A stretch of 64,000 nucleotides of DNA from Bordetella genomosp. 11 (GCF_002261215.1 NZ_NEVS01000004.1:1054001-1118000), one strand, 5' to 3'; shown: positions 53,301 through 61,377, numbered from the stretch's first letter. Translations and numbers: made by a program. The notes: a model not told the origin generated them from the sequence alone.

Positions 53301-53960
53301 TATGCCGACGCACCGGCGGTCAACGCGCTTCCCGCCCTGACCAACGACCACTTTACTTTCGGCAGTTTCAATCGGCCCAGCAAAGTGGGCGATGTCACGC
53401 TGTCGCTCTGGGCCCGCGTGCTGAATGCCGTGCCCAACGCCCGCATGCTGCTGGGCGGCGTACCGAGCGACGACGCGAAGATCCAGCTTACGGAGAAACT
53501 GGAGGGATTGGGCGTGGACCGCGAACGCCTGATCTTCCGGCCGCGGGCCAACATGGTGGACTACCTTCGCTTCCACCACGAGGTGGACCTGATACTGGAC
53601 AGCTTCCCGTACACGGGGGGCACGACCTCGAACCACGCGCTCTGGATGGGCCTGCCGATCGTCACCATGCGCGGCAAGACCTGGATATCGGCGCAGACGG
53701 CCGGAACGATCGGCCAATGCGGGCTGCCGGCCGAATGGGTGACCGATACGCCCGAGGACTTCGTGGCCAAGGCGGTGGATTGGACGCAGCGCCTGGACGA
53801 ACTGGCCAGGTGGCGCTCGACCATGCGCGACCATATCGCCAGTCATGCCGGGCGGGACTACCGCACGGTGGCCGGCTACGTGCAGGACGCTGTCAGGCAG
53901 ATGTGGCGCCGTTGGTGCAATGGCGAGGCGCCCGCCAGCTTTACCGTGGAGCCGAGATGA
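50382..53960 (+). CDS. methyltransferase-TPR-GT41 (O-GlcNAc transferase-like) fusion protein
   Basis: A 1192-residue multidomain protein. Residues 35-200 are a SAM methyltransferase (VLHLGCGSGESLLPFAL, VVGIDMDEGRI). Residues about 215-310 look like the methyltransferase regulatory domain, then a winged-helix-like region to about 450. Residues about 605-800 hold TPR repeats (LWLKYGDTLRYVGKAKEAYDALLHAV, ASHTNLGNIYFEHGKHAEALASHRKALELAP). Residues 823-1180 are a complete GT41/SPINDLY domain: FVSADLRNHAVSSFIEP with the OGT His, DLSGHTADNRLPAFAYKPAPVQ, FGSFNRPSKVGDVTLSLWARVL, LILDSFPYTGGTTSNHALWMG. It is cytosolic. It overlaps the aminotransferase gene by 4 bp and is two genes from fliC, so it is the leading candidate flagellin glycosyltransferase. 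Confidence 0.88.
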   Translation: MLDDSPSSEQDADASDGAAAGYRPPVSYATTPLQLHAAARLYGVQPTDLAQARVLHLGCGSGESLLPFALTHPDARVVGIDMDEGRIQAGRAQAAMLGAANVDLRAMAWETVGAGLGEFDYIIAQDIHTRVPAQSLQMLLALCRASLSPTGVAMIGYRTYPGWKSAEILREAMQMHIQGSQSDAELIGKARGVLSLMEEGLAAENPYGGMLRGLVQRVRAGTDDELVRDYLLGGVSACYFAEFAALVQEAGLGYVGDTQPHVETPQTYGNHVALTHSLVALGKPKAVRQQYLDFAVGRSTRFSLVAHDGMAALAQPGPEVERLRQCRLAASFARLPRNGQHPKDAKAFRACSGTRVEIVITDPLLTLVMETLGHAWPATLGFEELVAWTRRPLGLNTDDTRHEQAVWRAVEYLFQKGVLRYIDGAGPCDDVPVAEGLRLVASLAQQVAQPGFPATESLWTFNLWGEYIEFPLQNADAFLLGHMVKGRELAKLASLLTQAVRDGAVPSVGNLDDMDDAAVELQSVTLVSTLFDRLKRYGLLYGAPAAWRHHLATSVRAARGRGNYWQDYLDALVVVAHMEKAGMPPGRRVSKEKDRSAAVAHKDAIEFNRLFVAGRWSEAEELGRKCIERFPDDQPLWLKYGDTLRYVGKAKEAYDALLHAVALDPLDPSAHAAMGLAAQTQRLSHLAEKCYGVALSLQPDNYASHVNLTNLFKDRGMFPEAESHALRGVAARPDAFASHTNLGNIYFEHGKHAEALASHRKALELAPNHMPNHSNLLFVLAHSDQISPADLIAEHRRFGEIAEKRVTTRIPPHANDRDPQRTLRVGFVSADLRNHAVSSFIEPIWEAWDASGMEIWVYSNSPHEDGVTQRLRGYARSWRSAVGVTDRELAAMIREDAIDVLFDLSGHTADNRLPAFAYKPAPVQITWMGYPATSGMTSIDYFLSDQHMTQPGKMDDMFTEKLAFLPASGVFKPYADAPAVNALPALTNDHFTFGSFNRPSKVGDVTLSLWARVLNAVPNARMLLGGVPSDDAKIQLTEKLEGLGVDRERLIFRPRANMVDYLRFHHEVDLILDSFPYTGGTTSNHALWMGLPIVTMRGKTWISAQTAGTIGQCGLPAEWVTDTPEDFVAKAVDWTQRLDELARWRSTMRDHIASHAGRDYRTVAGYVQDAVRQMWRRWCNGEAPASFTVEPR

Positions 53961-55084
53961 AACCCGTCTACGTCACCCAGCCCAATTTGCCGCCCCTGGA
54001 TGAGTTCCTGCCCTACCTGGAAAAGATCTGGGCGAGCAAGCACCTGACCAATGGCGGACCCTTCCACCAGGAGCTGGAGTCGACGCTGCAGGACTACCTG
54101 GGTGTCGAACACATCGCGCTTTTCTCCAACGGCACGCTGGCACTGATCACGGCGCTGCAGGCCCTGCGGGTAACGGGGGAGGTCATCACGACGCCTTACT
54201 CGTTCGTCGCCACGGGGCATTCGCTGCTGTGGAACGGCCTGAAGCCGGTGTTCGTGGACATCGATCCCGATACCTTCAACCTGGACCCTGACCGCATCGA
54301 AGCCGCGATCACGCCGGCCACGACCGCCATCCTGCCGGTGCATTGCTATGGCCGCCCCTGCAATGTGCGTCGGATCGAGGAAATCGCCGACCAGTACAAC
54401 CTGCGGGTCATCTATGACGCGGCCCATGCCTTCGGCGTGCGCGACGCGGGCGGCAGCGTGCTGCGCCACGGCGATCTGAGCGTGCTGAGTTTCCATGCGA
54501 CCAAGGTATTCAGCACGCTGGAGGGCGGGGCGATCGTATGTCCCGATGCCAAGACCAAACAGCGTATCGACTACCTCAAGAACTTCGGCTTCGCCGGCGA
54601 AACCACGGTGGTGGCCGCCGGCATCAACGGCAAGATGAACGAGGTACAGGCGGCGTTCGGGCTGATGAGCCTGAAGCACCTGCCCGATGCCCTGCGCGCG
54701 CGCGAGCGGATCGACGCGACCTACCGCGAAGGCTTGTCGAGCCTGCGCGGCATACGGTGCGCCGACCCGGTGCCGGGCGTGGCGAACTTCGCCTACTTTC
54801 CCATCCTGGTGCAGGACGATTTTCCGATGGCGCGCGACGAGCTTTACCAGCGCTTGCGCGACGAGGGTATTTTCGGACGCCGGTACTTCTATCCGCTGAT
54901 TTCGGATTTCCCGATGTATCGGCATATGCCGTCGGCCAATGTCGCCAATCTGCCCAATGCCCGGGCGGTTTCCGACCGGGTGATCTGCCTGCCGTTCTAT
55001 CCGGCATTGGACGACCGGGACGTGCTGCGTGTGATCGACGTTATCGCCGAAGCCGCCGCGCTGCCCCGCCGCGTGGCAGCCTAG
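53957..55084 (+). CDS. DegT/DnrJ/EryC1/StrS sugar aminotransferase
   Basis: A 375-residue PLP enzyme, starting at the ATG that overlaps the GT41 stop (ATGA). The pyridoxal Lys183 is in SFHATKVFSTLEGGA, Asp154 in IYDAAHAFG; TNGGPFHQELE and the SNGTLALITALQAL loop are family-typical. It is of the VioA/WecE/FdtB type, which adds an amino group to a 4-keto- or 3-keto-6-deoxy-sugar nucleotide. It thus would make the amino sugar that the acyl cluster modifies and GT41 attaches. Its terminator is at 55106-55135. Confidence 0.92.
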   Translation: MKPVYVTQPNLPPLDEFLPYLEKIWASKHLTNGGPFHQELESTLQDYLGVEHIALFSNGTLALITALQALRVTGEVITTPYSFVATGHSLLWNGLKPVFVDIDPDTFNLDPDRIEAAITPATTAILPVHCYGRPCNVRRIEEIADQYNLRVIYDAAHAFGVRDAGGSVLRHGDLSVLSFHATKVFSTLEGGAIVCPDAKTKQRIDYLKNFGFAGETTVVAAGINGKMNEVQAAFGLMSLKHLPDALRARERIDATYREGLSSLRGIRCADPVPGVANFAYFPILVQDDFPMARDELYQRLRDEGIFGRRYFYPLISDFPMYRHMPSANVANLPNARAVSDRVICLPFYPALDDRDVLRVIDVIAEAAALPRRVAA

Positions 55085-55105
55085 CCCCGCCGCTGCATCT
55101 CCCGC

Positions 55106-55135
55106 AAAAAGCCCCGGTCGATCCGGGGCTTTTTT
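55106..55135 (+). terminator. intrinsic terminator after the aminotransferase gene
   Basis: GCCCCGG/CCGGGGC stem (55111-55117, 55123-55129) with loop TCGAT and six T (55130-55135); the left side has AAAAA (55106-55110), so it also works on the other strand. Confidence 0.93.
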
Positions 55136-55182
55136 GTACTCCACGCGGTTTGTCCGGCCGGGCGTGCCGTGTCGCGCGCGAT

Positions 55183-55214
55183 AAAAAAAGCCTCGATCCG
55201 AAGATCGGGGCTTT
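55183..55214 (-). terminator. intrinsic terminator after fliC
   Basis: On the minus strand, a 9-bp stem (55203-55211 with 55190-55198, one G-T pair, loop of 4) is followed by seven T (complement of the A-run 55183-55189). It lies 50 bp past the fliC stop. Confidence 0.9.
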
Positions 55215-55262
55215 TGCGTACTGCGCCGGGGATCCCCGCGAGGGGAACCCGGCCCGCGGCGA

Positions 55263-56771
55263 TTAACGCAGCAGGGACAGCACGGTTTGCGGCACTTGGT
55301 TGGCTTGCGCCAGAACCGCGGTACCAGCTTGCTGCAGGATCTGAGCACGCGTCATGTTCGACACTTCGGTCGCGTAGTCGGCGTCTTGAATACGCGAACG
55401 GGCGTCGGACAGGTTGTTGACGGTGTTGTTCAGGTTGGCGATCGTCGATTCCAGGCGGTTCTGCACGGCGCCCAGGTCGCTACGCAGGCTGTCGACGTCT
55501 TGCAGGGCTTGGTCCAGCGAGGCCAGCGGGTCTTGCGAGAGCTTGTCGCCCAGGGAGACGGCGCCGGTCGACGCGTTGACGTTGGCCTTGTAGTACACCG
55601 TGTTGCCATCGGTGTCGCTGCCTTGGACCACGTAGCCCGAACCATCCTTCAGGGCGTGCAGGGTGGGCGAGGAGCCGACCAGGCTGGACGACAGGCCCGA
55701 CAGGTTGACGTTGACGGCCGTTCCCGGAACGTCCACTTCGGTCAGCGAGCTGGAAACGCCGGTGGGGGCGCTGGCCAGGCTGGTGCTGGAGTCGTAGGAC
55801 ACGGTGCCGGCCGACGCGTCGACGGTGGCGGACGTGTAGGTGCTGCCGCCGTCCAGCGTGACGTAGTAGTTGCCTGCGGAGTCGAGCACCAGTTCCGGTT
55901 CGGCAGCGGCGTTGGCGTCGGTGCGGCCGGTGATGTCGTCGGCGTGCATGATCACGCCGCCGCCCACGTGCACGTCATTGCCGGCAGCCGCGGTGGCCGA
56001 GGCAGCGACCGAGCTGCTGGAGTCGAACTGCAGCGAGTTCGTAGCCGAGTTGTACGTGGCGCTGTACAGCGTGCTGCCGCCGTCCTTCGACACGTACAGC
56101 TTGTTGGCGTCGGTGTCGTCGACATAGACGGCCCAGGTGCTGCCGGTGTTCGTGTCGGTGAAGCTCAGGTCGGTCACGCTGACGGTGGCCGGAGCCAGTT
56201 GCGTGGTCGCCGTCGTGGTGATGTTGGTCGTGTCGACCGTCTTGGTGACGTCGAACGTGCCCAGGCCCAGCGTCGAAGCGTTGATCTGCTTCAGGTTGAT
56301 GTCGATGGTCTGGCTGTCGTTGGCGCCAACCTGAATGCTCAGGCTTTGGTTGGAAGCCAGGACGTTCACGCCGTTGAACTGGGTCTGCTGCGAAACGCGG
56401 GTGATTTCGTCCAGGCGCTGCTTGATTTCAGCCTGGATCGAGGACAGGTCCGACGACGAGTTCGTGCCGTTTTGGGCCTGAACCGTCAGTTCGCGGATGC
56501 GCTGCAGGTTGTTGTTGATTTCGTTCAGGGCGCCTTCCGTCGTTTGCGCGATGGAGATGCCGTCGTTGGCGTTACGAGCAGCCTGGGTCAGGCCGTTCAC
56601 GTTGGCGGTGAAGCGGTTTGCAATCGCTTGACCGGCGGCGTCGTCCTTGGCGCTGTTGATACGCAGGCCGGAGGACAGGCGCTCGATCGCAGAGCCCAGG
56701 GCCGACTGCGAGTTGTTCAGGTTGTTTTGAGCAACCAGCGAGAGGTAGTTGGTGTTGATTACTGCAGCCAT
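55263..56771 (-). CDS. fliC: flagellin
   Basis: A 502-residue flagellin, the filament subunit exported by the flagellar type III apparatus. The N-terminal D0/D1 part (1-175) begins AAVINTNYLSLVAQNNLNNS and contains RLSSGLRINSAKDDAAGQ and LQRIRELTVQAQNGTN, the TLR5-recognised stretch. The C-terminal D1/D0 (about 405-502) ends NQVPQTVLSLLR. The central region (about 180-400) is Ser/Thr-rich, with many potential O-glycosylation sites on the exposed face. The codon use is strongly biased (few rare codons), as for a highly expressed gene. GGGAG precedes the ATG by 8 bp; the sigma-28 promoter is at 56880-56906. Confidence 0.97.
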   Translation of the reverse strand: MAAVINTNYLSLVAQNNLNNSQSALGSAIERLSSGLRINSAKDDAAGQAIANRFTANVNGLTQAARNANDGISIAQTTEGALNEINNNLQRIRELTVQAQNGTNSSSDLSSIQAEIKQRLDEITRVSQQTQFNGVNVLASNQSLSIQVGANDSQTIDINLKQINASTLGLGTFDVTKTVDTTNITTTATTQLAPATVSVTDLSFTDTNTGSTWAVYVDDTDANKLYVSKDGGSTLYSATYNSATNSLQFDSSSSVAASATAAAGNDVHVGGGVIMHADDITGRTDANAAAEPELVLDSAGNYYVTLDGGSTYTSATVDASAGTVSYDSSTSLASAPTGVSSSLTEVDVPGTAVNVNLSGLSSSLVGSSPTLHALKDGSGYVVQGSDTDGNTVYYKANVNASTGAVSLGDKLSQDPLASLDQALQDVDSLRSDLGAVQNRLESTIANLNNTVNNLSDARSRIQDADYATEVSNMTRAQILQQAGTAVLAQANQVPQTVLSLLR

Positions 56772-56879
56772 GAATAGCTCCCAAGAGAGAAAGGCTTCTT
56801 CAAACCGGGCAGCCAGGCCGCCCTGCGGGCACGGAATCGTCCACCGGAGGTGATGGCCGCATGCCGCGCCGCTGACTGG

Positions 56880-56906
56880 GTAACGGCAAGCTTCAGTAAA
56901 CCTTTA
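56880..56906 (-). promoter_or_regulatory. sigma-28 (FliA) promoter of fliC
   Basis: On the minus strand TAAA (56906-56903), a 15-bp spacer and GCCGTTAC (56887-56880): 4/4 and 6/8 matches to TAAA-N15-GCCGATAA. The leader to the fliC ATG is about 105 nt. Confidence 0.88.
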
Positions 56907-57028
56907 GGGTGATGGACAGCGAAAAATTTCCGACTGTCGCGTCGGCGCCTGCAAGACAGCCCCGCGGATGGGCTGACATGTATTGCAATGAATATGCAGG
57001 CCCGGTGCAGCCCAGGGGGGCGGCTGTT

Positions 57029-57784
57029 TCAGGCGACGTAGGCGATACGGACGTCGTCCGGCAACTGCTGCCAGGCGCCATCCTTCAGCTTGGCGCGTAG
57101 GCGCGACATGGCTTGCGAGCGCAGTTGGCAGATGCGCGCCTCGGTGACGCCCATGACGGCGCCGACTTCCTTCAGGTTCAATCCCTGCTCGTAACACAGC
57201 GATAACAGCAGCTTTTCGCGGTCGGGCAGGGCGTCGATGGCCTGCGCCAAGGCCTGGCGGAAGTCGCTGGCAAGCAGACTATCGAGGGGATTGGCGCAGG
57301 TGCCGCTTTCGGCGGCGCCCGCGGCCCAGTCGCCGTCCCGGGCGTCGGCGCCGTTCTCGCTGCCGAAGTCCTCGTAATGGACGATCTGGGCGCCTTGGGC
57401 GTCATAGAGCAGCTGGTGGTATTCCGCCAGGGGCAGATCGAGGTGCGCGGCGATTTCCGCTTCACTGGGCGGGCGCATCAACTGTTGTGTCAGTTGCGCC
57501 ACGGCCTGGTCTATGCGCTTGGCCTTGCTGCGCACGCTGCGGGGCAGCCAATCCTGGTTGCGGAGCTCATCCAGCATGGCGCCCCGGATCCGCGCGGTAG
57601 CGTAGGTCTCGAACTGGGCGTCGGCCACCTCCTGGTAGCGACGCGCCGCATCCAGCAGGCCGATCATTCCGGCCTGTATCAGGTCGTCCAGTTCCACGCT
57701 GGCCGGCAGGCGTGCCAGCAGCTGCAGGGCCAGCTTGCGCACCAGGGGCGCATATTCAGCCAGGCGATCTTCGGAAGGGGACAT
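57029..57784 (-). CDS. fliA: flagellar sigma factor FliA (sigma-28)
   Basis: A 251-residue sigma factor with region 2 (YAPLVRKLALQLLARLPASVELDDLIQAGMIGLLDAARRY and FETYATARIRGAMLDELRNQDWLPRSVR), region 3 and region 4 (LPDREKLLLSLCYEQGLNLKEVGAVMGVTEARICQLRSQAMSRL). It directs class III flagellar genes such as fliC just downstream on the same strand. Anti-sigma FlgM is not in the window. It starts at the window-typical Met at 57784 and is divergent from flhD across 420 bp. Confidence 0.97.
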   Translation of the reverse strand: MSPSEDRLAEYAPLVRKLALQLLARLPASVELDDLIQAGMIGLLDAARRYQEVADAQFETYATARIRGAMLDELRNQDWLPRSVRSKAKRIDQAVAQLTQQLMRPPSEAEIAAHLDLPLAEYHQLLYDAQGAQIVHYEDFGSENGADARDGDWAAGAAESGTCANPLDSLLASDFRQALAQAIDALPDREKLLLSLCYEQGLNLKEVGAVMGVTEARICQLRSQAMSRLRAKLKDGAWQQLPDDVRIAYVA

Positions 57785-58206
57785 TGCGGTCGGCTAGAAG
57801 GTTGGAGCGTCTCGTCACCACATTTGCTTTGTTGCCTGTACGCGACATGTTCAATTGTTACGAAGCGGCGGAAAGCATCCAAGGTGTACCCACGTTTCAG
57901 CCTGCATTGTGCGGTTTTCGGCCCAGTTCATTGGCACAAAGACACAAGCTTTCTAATGCTTGTTTACGGAATTGCCTTACACTCTCAAAAGTCTTTGTTG
58001 CTATATATGTCCCATCGGTGCGATATTTCACGAATGACAAAGATTTGTCATGCCTGACATACAAAATGACATTGCACATGGTAAATTGTATGACTTGTGG
58101 GAACAAAAGAAATATTTTGAGATTTATTGCATACGTATAGTAACCAGATCCGGCGCGCGGGCCGGCTGGCCCAGGACAGAACTGTAATAGTGACAAGGGA
58201 TATCCG
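57785..58206. promoter_or_regulatory. AT-rich regulatory gap between fliA and flhD
   Basis: About 420 bp with GC content far below the surroundings, containing runs such as AAATATTTTGAGATTTATTGC and no family-like reading frame. It must hold the fliA promoter and the flhDC promoter. Master-operon promoters are typically long and multi-input; in Bordetella flhDC is repressed in the Bvg-plus phase, so BvgA or another regulator may bind here (established for the genus; not shown here). The clearest element is the dyad at 58034-58051. TATAGT at 58135-58140 could be a -10 element, but no good -35 is present. Confidence 0.7.
58034..58051. promoter_or_regulatory. 18-bp dyad upstream of flhD
   Basis: ATGACAAAGATTTGTCAT: perfect 8-bp arms with a 2-bp centre (GA), 155 bp ahead of flhD. 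A second TGACAT/ATGACA-rich stretch follows immediately (58055-58070). It looks like the operator of a dimeric regulator. Confidence 0.6.
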
Positions 58207-58530
58207 ATGAAACAGCCTGAGAACACGTTGCTCGCCGACATTCGCGAAGTGAACCTGTCCTACCTGCTCCTCGCGCAGCGCATGCTACGCGACGACTATG
58301 CAGCGTCCATGTTTCGCTTGGGCTTCAGCGAGCAAGTGGCCGACATCCTGATGCGACTTTCCCCGGCACAACTGGTCAAGCTGGCGAGCTCGAGCTCTTT
58401 GCTGTGCCGCTTCCGCTTCGACGATTACAGCCTGCTGTCCGCCCTGACGCACGACGTCCTGGGCGGCGCGTTGCAGCAGGCACACGCCACGATTCTGCTG
58501 GCCAAGCAGCCGGTCGAACAGTTGGCCTGA
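58207..58530 (+). CDS. flhD: flagellar master regulator subunit FlhD
   Basis: A 107-residue FlhD, with [57 protein letters not shown], typical of the family (Cys in LLCRF is the inter-subunit disulfide Cys). With FlhC it forms the hetero-hexamer that activates class II flagellar promoters, here probably including fliA. Good AAGGGAT ribosome site. Followed 22 bp later by flhC. Confidence 0.96.
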   Translation: MKQPENTLLADIREVNLSYLLLAQRMLRDDYAASMFRLGFSEQVADILMRLSPAQLVKLASSSSLLCRFRFDDYSLLSALTHDVLGGALQQAHATILLAKQPVEQLA

Positions 58531-58552
58531 TCCTTCTTATCCTGCGACGGTC

Positions 58553-59146
58553 ATGGCTATTAGAAGCGTTTCCCAAGAAGCCGACGAGATTCTGCTGGCC
58601 AGTGCCATGATCAGTCTCGGCGCCCGTCTCCAGGTCCTGGAGTCGGAAACCAGCCTGAGCCACGACCGGCTCGCACGGCTATACCGCGAGATCCGCGGCT
58701 GTTCGCCCCCGAAGGGCATGCTGCCGTTTTCGGTGGACTGGTTCATGACCTGGCTGCCGAACATCCATTCGTCGTTGTTCTACAACGTTTACAAGTTCCT
58801 GAACGAACATACCGGCAGCAAGGGCGTGCGGGCCATCATCGATGCCTATCGCCTGTACCTCGAACATGCCGGCGTGACCGATGTGGAGCAGGGCGAGCCC
58901 GTGCTGAGCTTCACCCGGGCCTGGATGCTTGTGCGGTTCTTCGACGGCAAGATGCTGCAGCTGTCGGAATGCCGCCAGTGCGGCGGCCATTTCATCGCCC
59001 ACGCGCACGATCCGCGCGCCGATTTCGTCTGCGCGATCTGCCGCCCGCCCCCCCGCGCCGGAAAGACCCGAGCGGCGGCCAAGGAACGCGCCAGCCGTCG
59101 CGCCGTTCAGCCTCCTGCTGCCGCGGTCGATGCCATCGGGATATGA
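58553..59146 (+). CDS. flhC: flagellar master regulator subunit FlhC
   Basis: A 197-residue FlhC. The zinc cluster is formed by Cys140, Cys143, Cys160 and Cys163 (CRQCGGHF and CAICRPP), the four-Cys arrangement of FlhC, with SFTRAWMLVRFFD before it. It gives the DNA-binding specificity of FlhD4C2. Slightly extended basic C-terminus (AGKTRAAAKERASRRAVQ). Confidence 0.96.
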   Translation: MAIRSVSQEADEILLASAMISLGARLQVLESETSLSHDRLARLYREIRGCSPPKGMLPFSVDWFMTWLPNIHSSLFYNVYKFLNEHTGSKGVRAIIDAYRLYLEHAGVTDVEQGEPVLSFTRAWMLVRFFDGKMLQLSECRQCGGHFIAHAHDPRADFVCAICRPPPRAGKTRAAAKERASRRAVQPPAAAVDAIGI

Positions 59147-59155
59147 AGGACCACC

Positions 59156-59175
59156 GGACCGGGCATGCCCGGTCC
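59156..59175 (+). other. 20-bp perfect palindrome after flhC
   Basis: GGACCGGGCA and TGCCCGGTCC are perfect inverse complements with no spacer, 10 bp past the flhC stop. No T-run follows, so it would be a weak factor-independent terminator or an mRNA end-stabiliser separating flhDC from motA. Confidence 0.5.
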
Positions 59176-59345
59176 ATGCGCGTGCGGGGCAAAGCGCCGG
59201 GCGGCGGCCCGGCGTTCCCGGATCGGCGCCGCTCCAATAACCCCAAATGCCCCTGAAAATTACCCGTAAACCGCGCTTTCGCGGCGACGGTCTCGGGGGA
59301 TCATGGACGCTCGTGTAATACATCTACGCTTGGCAGGGGCCTGAT

Positions 59346-60218
59346 GTGCTGATTGTTATTGGTTATCTTGTGGTGATCGCGTCCGTCATCGGCAGCTTCG
59401 TTGCCTTGGGCGGCCATTTGGGCGCGCTGTACCAGCCTTTCGAATTCACGCTCATCGCCGGCGCGGCGGCGGGCGCCTTTCTGGCGGGCAGCAGCCGCAA
59501 GTCGCTGAAGCTGGTCAAGAGCGCGGTCCCCAATGCCCTGCGCGGCGCGCAGTACGGCAAGGACGTGTACATGGAGTTGATGTCTCTTATGTACGTGATC
59601 CTGAACAAGGCGCGGCGCGAGGGCTTGATGGCGATCGAGTCCCACATCGAGGATCCGTCCTCCAGCCCCATCTTTACCGAATGCCCGCGCATCATGAAGG
59701 ACCAGAAGCTGATGGAGTTCATCACGGACTACCTGCGCATCATGATCAGCGGCAACATGAGCTCCTTCGAAATCGAAACCCTGATGGACGAGGAAATCGA
59801 GACGTTCCGCCATGAGCGGCAGGTGCCGGTCCAGGCCCTGCAGAACGTGGCCGACGGCATGCCCGCCTTCGGTATCGTCGCCGCGGTGCTGGGCGTGATC
59901 AAGGCGCTGGCGGCGGTGGATCAGCCCCCCGCGGTGCTGGGCGACCTGATCTCCAAGGCAATGGTAGGAACCTTCCTGGGCATTCTCCTGGCCTACGGCT
60001 TCGTGTCGCCGCTGGCCTCGCGCGTGGACCGCCAGACCAGCGAGGCGGTGAAGATCCTGGAGTGCATCAAGACCACGCTGCTGGCCAGCATGAACGGCTA
60101 CCCCCCGCAGCTCGCGGTGGAGTTCGGGCGCAAGGTGCTGTTCTCGGGTGTGCGTCCGTCGTTCGCCGAATTGGAAGAGCACGTCCGCCAGGCCAAGACG
60201 TCCACCTCCAAGGCTTGA
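59346..60218 (+). CDS. motA: flagellar motor stator protein MotA
   Basis: A 290-residue inner-membrane stator subunit with four membrane segments (LIVIGYLVVIASVIGSFVALGG; FTLIAGAAAGAFLAGSS; VADGMPAFGIVAAVLGVIKAL; GTFLGILLAYGFVSPLA). The start is GTG at 59346; the ATG at 59344 is out of frame. The cytoplasmic loop carries the charged residues (NKARREGLMAIESHIEDP) that contact FliG. With MotB it forms the proton channel. It is followed by motB after 15 bp. Confidence 0.96.
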   Translation: MLIVIGYLVVIASVIGSFVALGGHLGALYQPFEFTLIAGAAAGAFLAGSSRKSLKLVKSAVPNALRGAQYGKDVYMELMSLMYVILNKARREGLMAIESHIEDPSSSPIFTECPRIMKDQKLMEFITDYLRIMISGNMSSFEIETLMDEEIETFRHERQVPVQALQNVADGMPAFGIVAAVLGVIKALAAVDQPPAVLGDLISKAMVGTFLGILLAYGFVSPLASRVDRQTSEAVKILECIKTTLLASMNGYPPQLAVEFGRKVLFSGVRPSFAELEEHVRQAKTSTSKA

Positions 60219-60233
60219 TGTAGAGGCGTCCGC

Positions 60234-61364
60234 ATGGCACCTGTGAACAACCACCGCGTGGTGATCCGGCGCAAGAAAGGCGCGCACGGGGGGCACCACG
60301 GCGGCAGCTGGAAGATCGCCTACGCCGACTTCATCACCGCGATGATGGCGTTCTTCCTGGTCATGTGGCTGATCAGCGTCGTGCCACGCGAGGAATTGAA
60401 GGGCATCGCCGAATACTTCCGCATGCCGCTGGCGGTCGCCCTGACCCGCGGTCCGAATAATTCGGCCAATACCAGCGCGATCCCTGGCGGCGGCGCCGAC
60501 CCGGTGCGCAGCGACGGCGATGTGCGCCGCGCCAACGGCAATCGCGTGGAGGCGCAGGTACAGGGCGACGAGGCCCAGCGCCGCGACCAGCGGCGCCTGG
60601 AAGACCTGCAAAAACGCCTGAACAATCTCATCGAGAGCAGCCCGGTCCTGAAGAATTTCCGGCCGCAGCTGTTGATCGACATGACGACCGAAGGGCTGCG
60701 CATCCAGATCATCGACAACAAGAACCGGCCCATGTTCGCGACCGGTTCGGCCGAGGTCCAGCCCTATATGCGCGACATCCTGCGCGAGCTCGGACCGGTC
60801 CTGAACGAGATTCCGAACAAGATCAGTATCTCCGGCCATACCGACGCCACCCAATATGCGCGCGGCGAGCGCGCCTACAGCAACTGGGAGCTGTCGGCGG
60901 ACCGCGCCAATGCCTCGCGCCAGGAGCTCGTGGCCGGCGGCATGAACGAAACCAAGGTCGCGCGGGTCATGGGCCTGTCTTCCAGCGTCAGTCTGGTTAA
61001 AGATGATCCTTATGCTGCCGTTAATAGACGTATCAGTCTGGTGGTGTTGAACAAGGCGACGCAGGAACGCCTGGAGCGCGAGAACGCGGCGGCGGCGGAT
61101 GTCTCCGCCACGGACGCGAAGCAGTTGGGCAATAACCTGACGCGCGCCTTGTCGACCCAGACGCCCCGGCCGACCCAAACGCCCCGGGGCAGCGGCGTGA
61201 TCCAGGATGTCCCGGGGACGGGGCAGGCTCCCACCGCGACGGGGGTCAGTTACACCACCACGACGGGACAAGGCGCGGCGGTGGCGCCCGGGGCGGACGG
61301 TCAGGCGGTCACGGCGACATCCGCCGGGGCGGCCCTGGTCGTGCCGGTTCGTCCCGCACAATAG
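60234..61364 (+). CDS. motB: flagellar motor stator protein MotB
   Basis: A 376-residue protein with one membrane helix carrying the proton-accepting Asp32 ([21 protein letters not shown]), the plug segment, and an OmpA-type peptidoglycan-binding domain at about residues 160-285 ([29 protein letters not shown]). The C-terminal 100 residues are a low-complexity Thr/Ala/Gly/Gln tail, longer than in E. coli MotB (308 residues). It anchors the stator to the wall. Confidence 0.96.
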   Translation: MAPVNNHRVVIRRKKGAHGGHHGGSWKIAYADFITAMMAFFLVMWLISVVPREELKGIAEYFRMPLAVALTRGPNNSANTSAIPGGGADPVRSDGDVRRANGNRVEAQVQGDEAQRRDQRRLEDLQKRLNNLIESSPVLKNFRPQLLIDMTTEGLRIQIIDNKNRPMFATGSAEVQPYMRDILRELGPVLNEIPNKISISGHTDATQYARGERAYSNWELSADRANASRQELVAGGMNETKVARVMGLSSSVSLVKDDPYAAVNRRISLVVLNKATQERLERENAAAADVSATDAKQLGNNLTRALSTQTPRPTQTPRGSGVIQDVPGTGQAPTATGVSYTTTTGQGAAVAPGADGQAVTATSAGAALVVPVRPAQ

Positions 61365-61377
61365 GAGCAGTTCGACC

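Noticed and set aside
59268..59290. Possible sigma-28 promoter for motA (TAAA followed by GCGACGG)
   Set aside because: Spacing is 13 bp instead of 15 and the -10 element does not match GCCGATAA.
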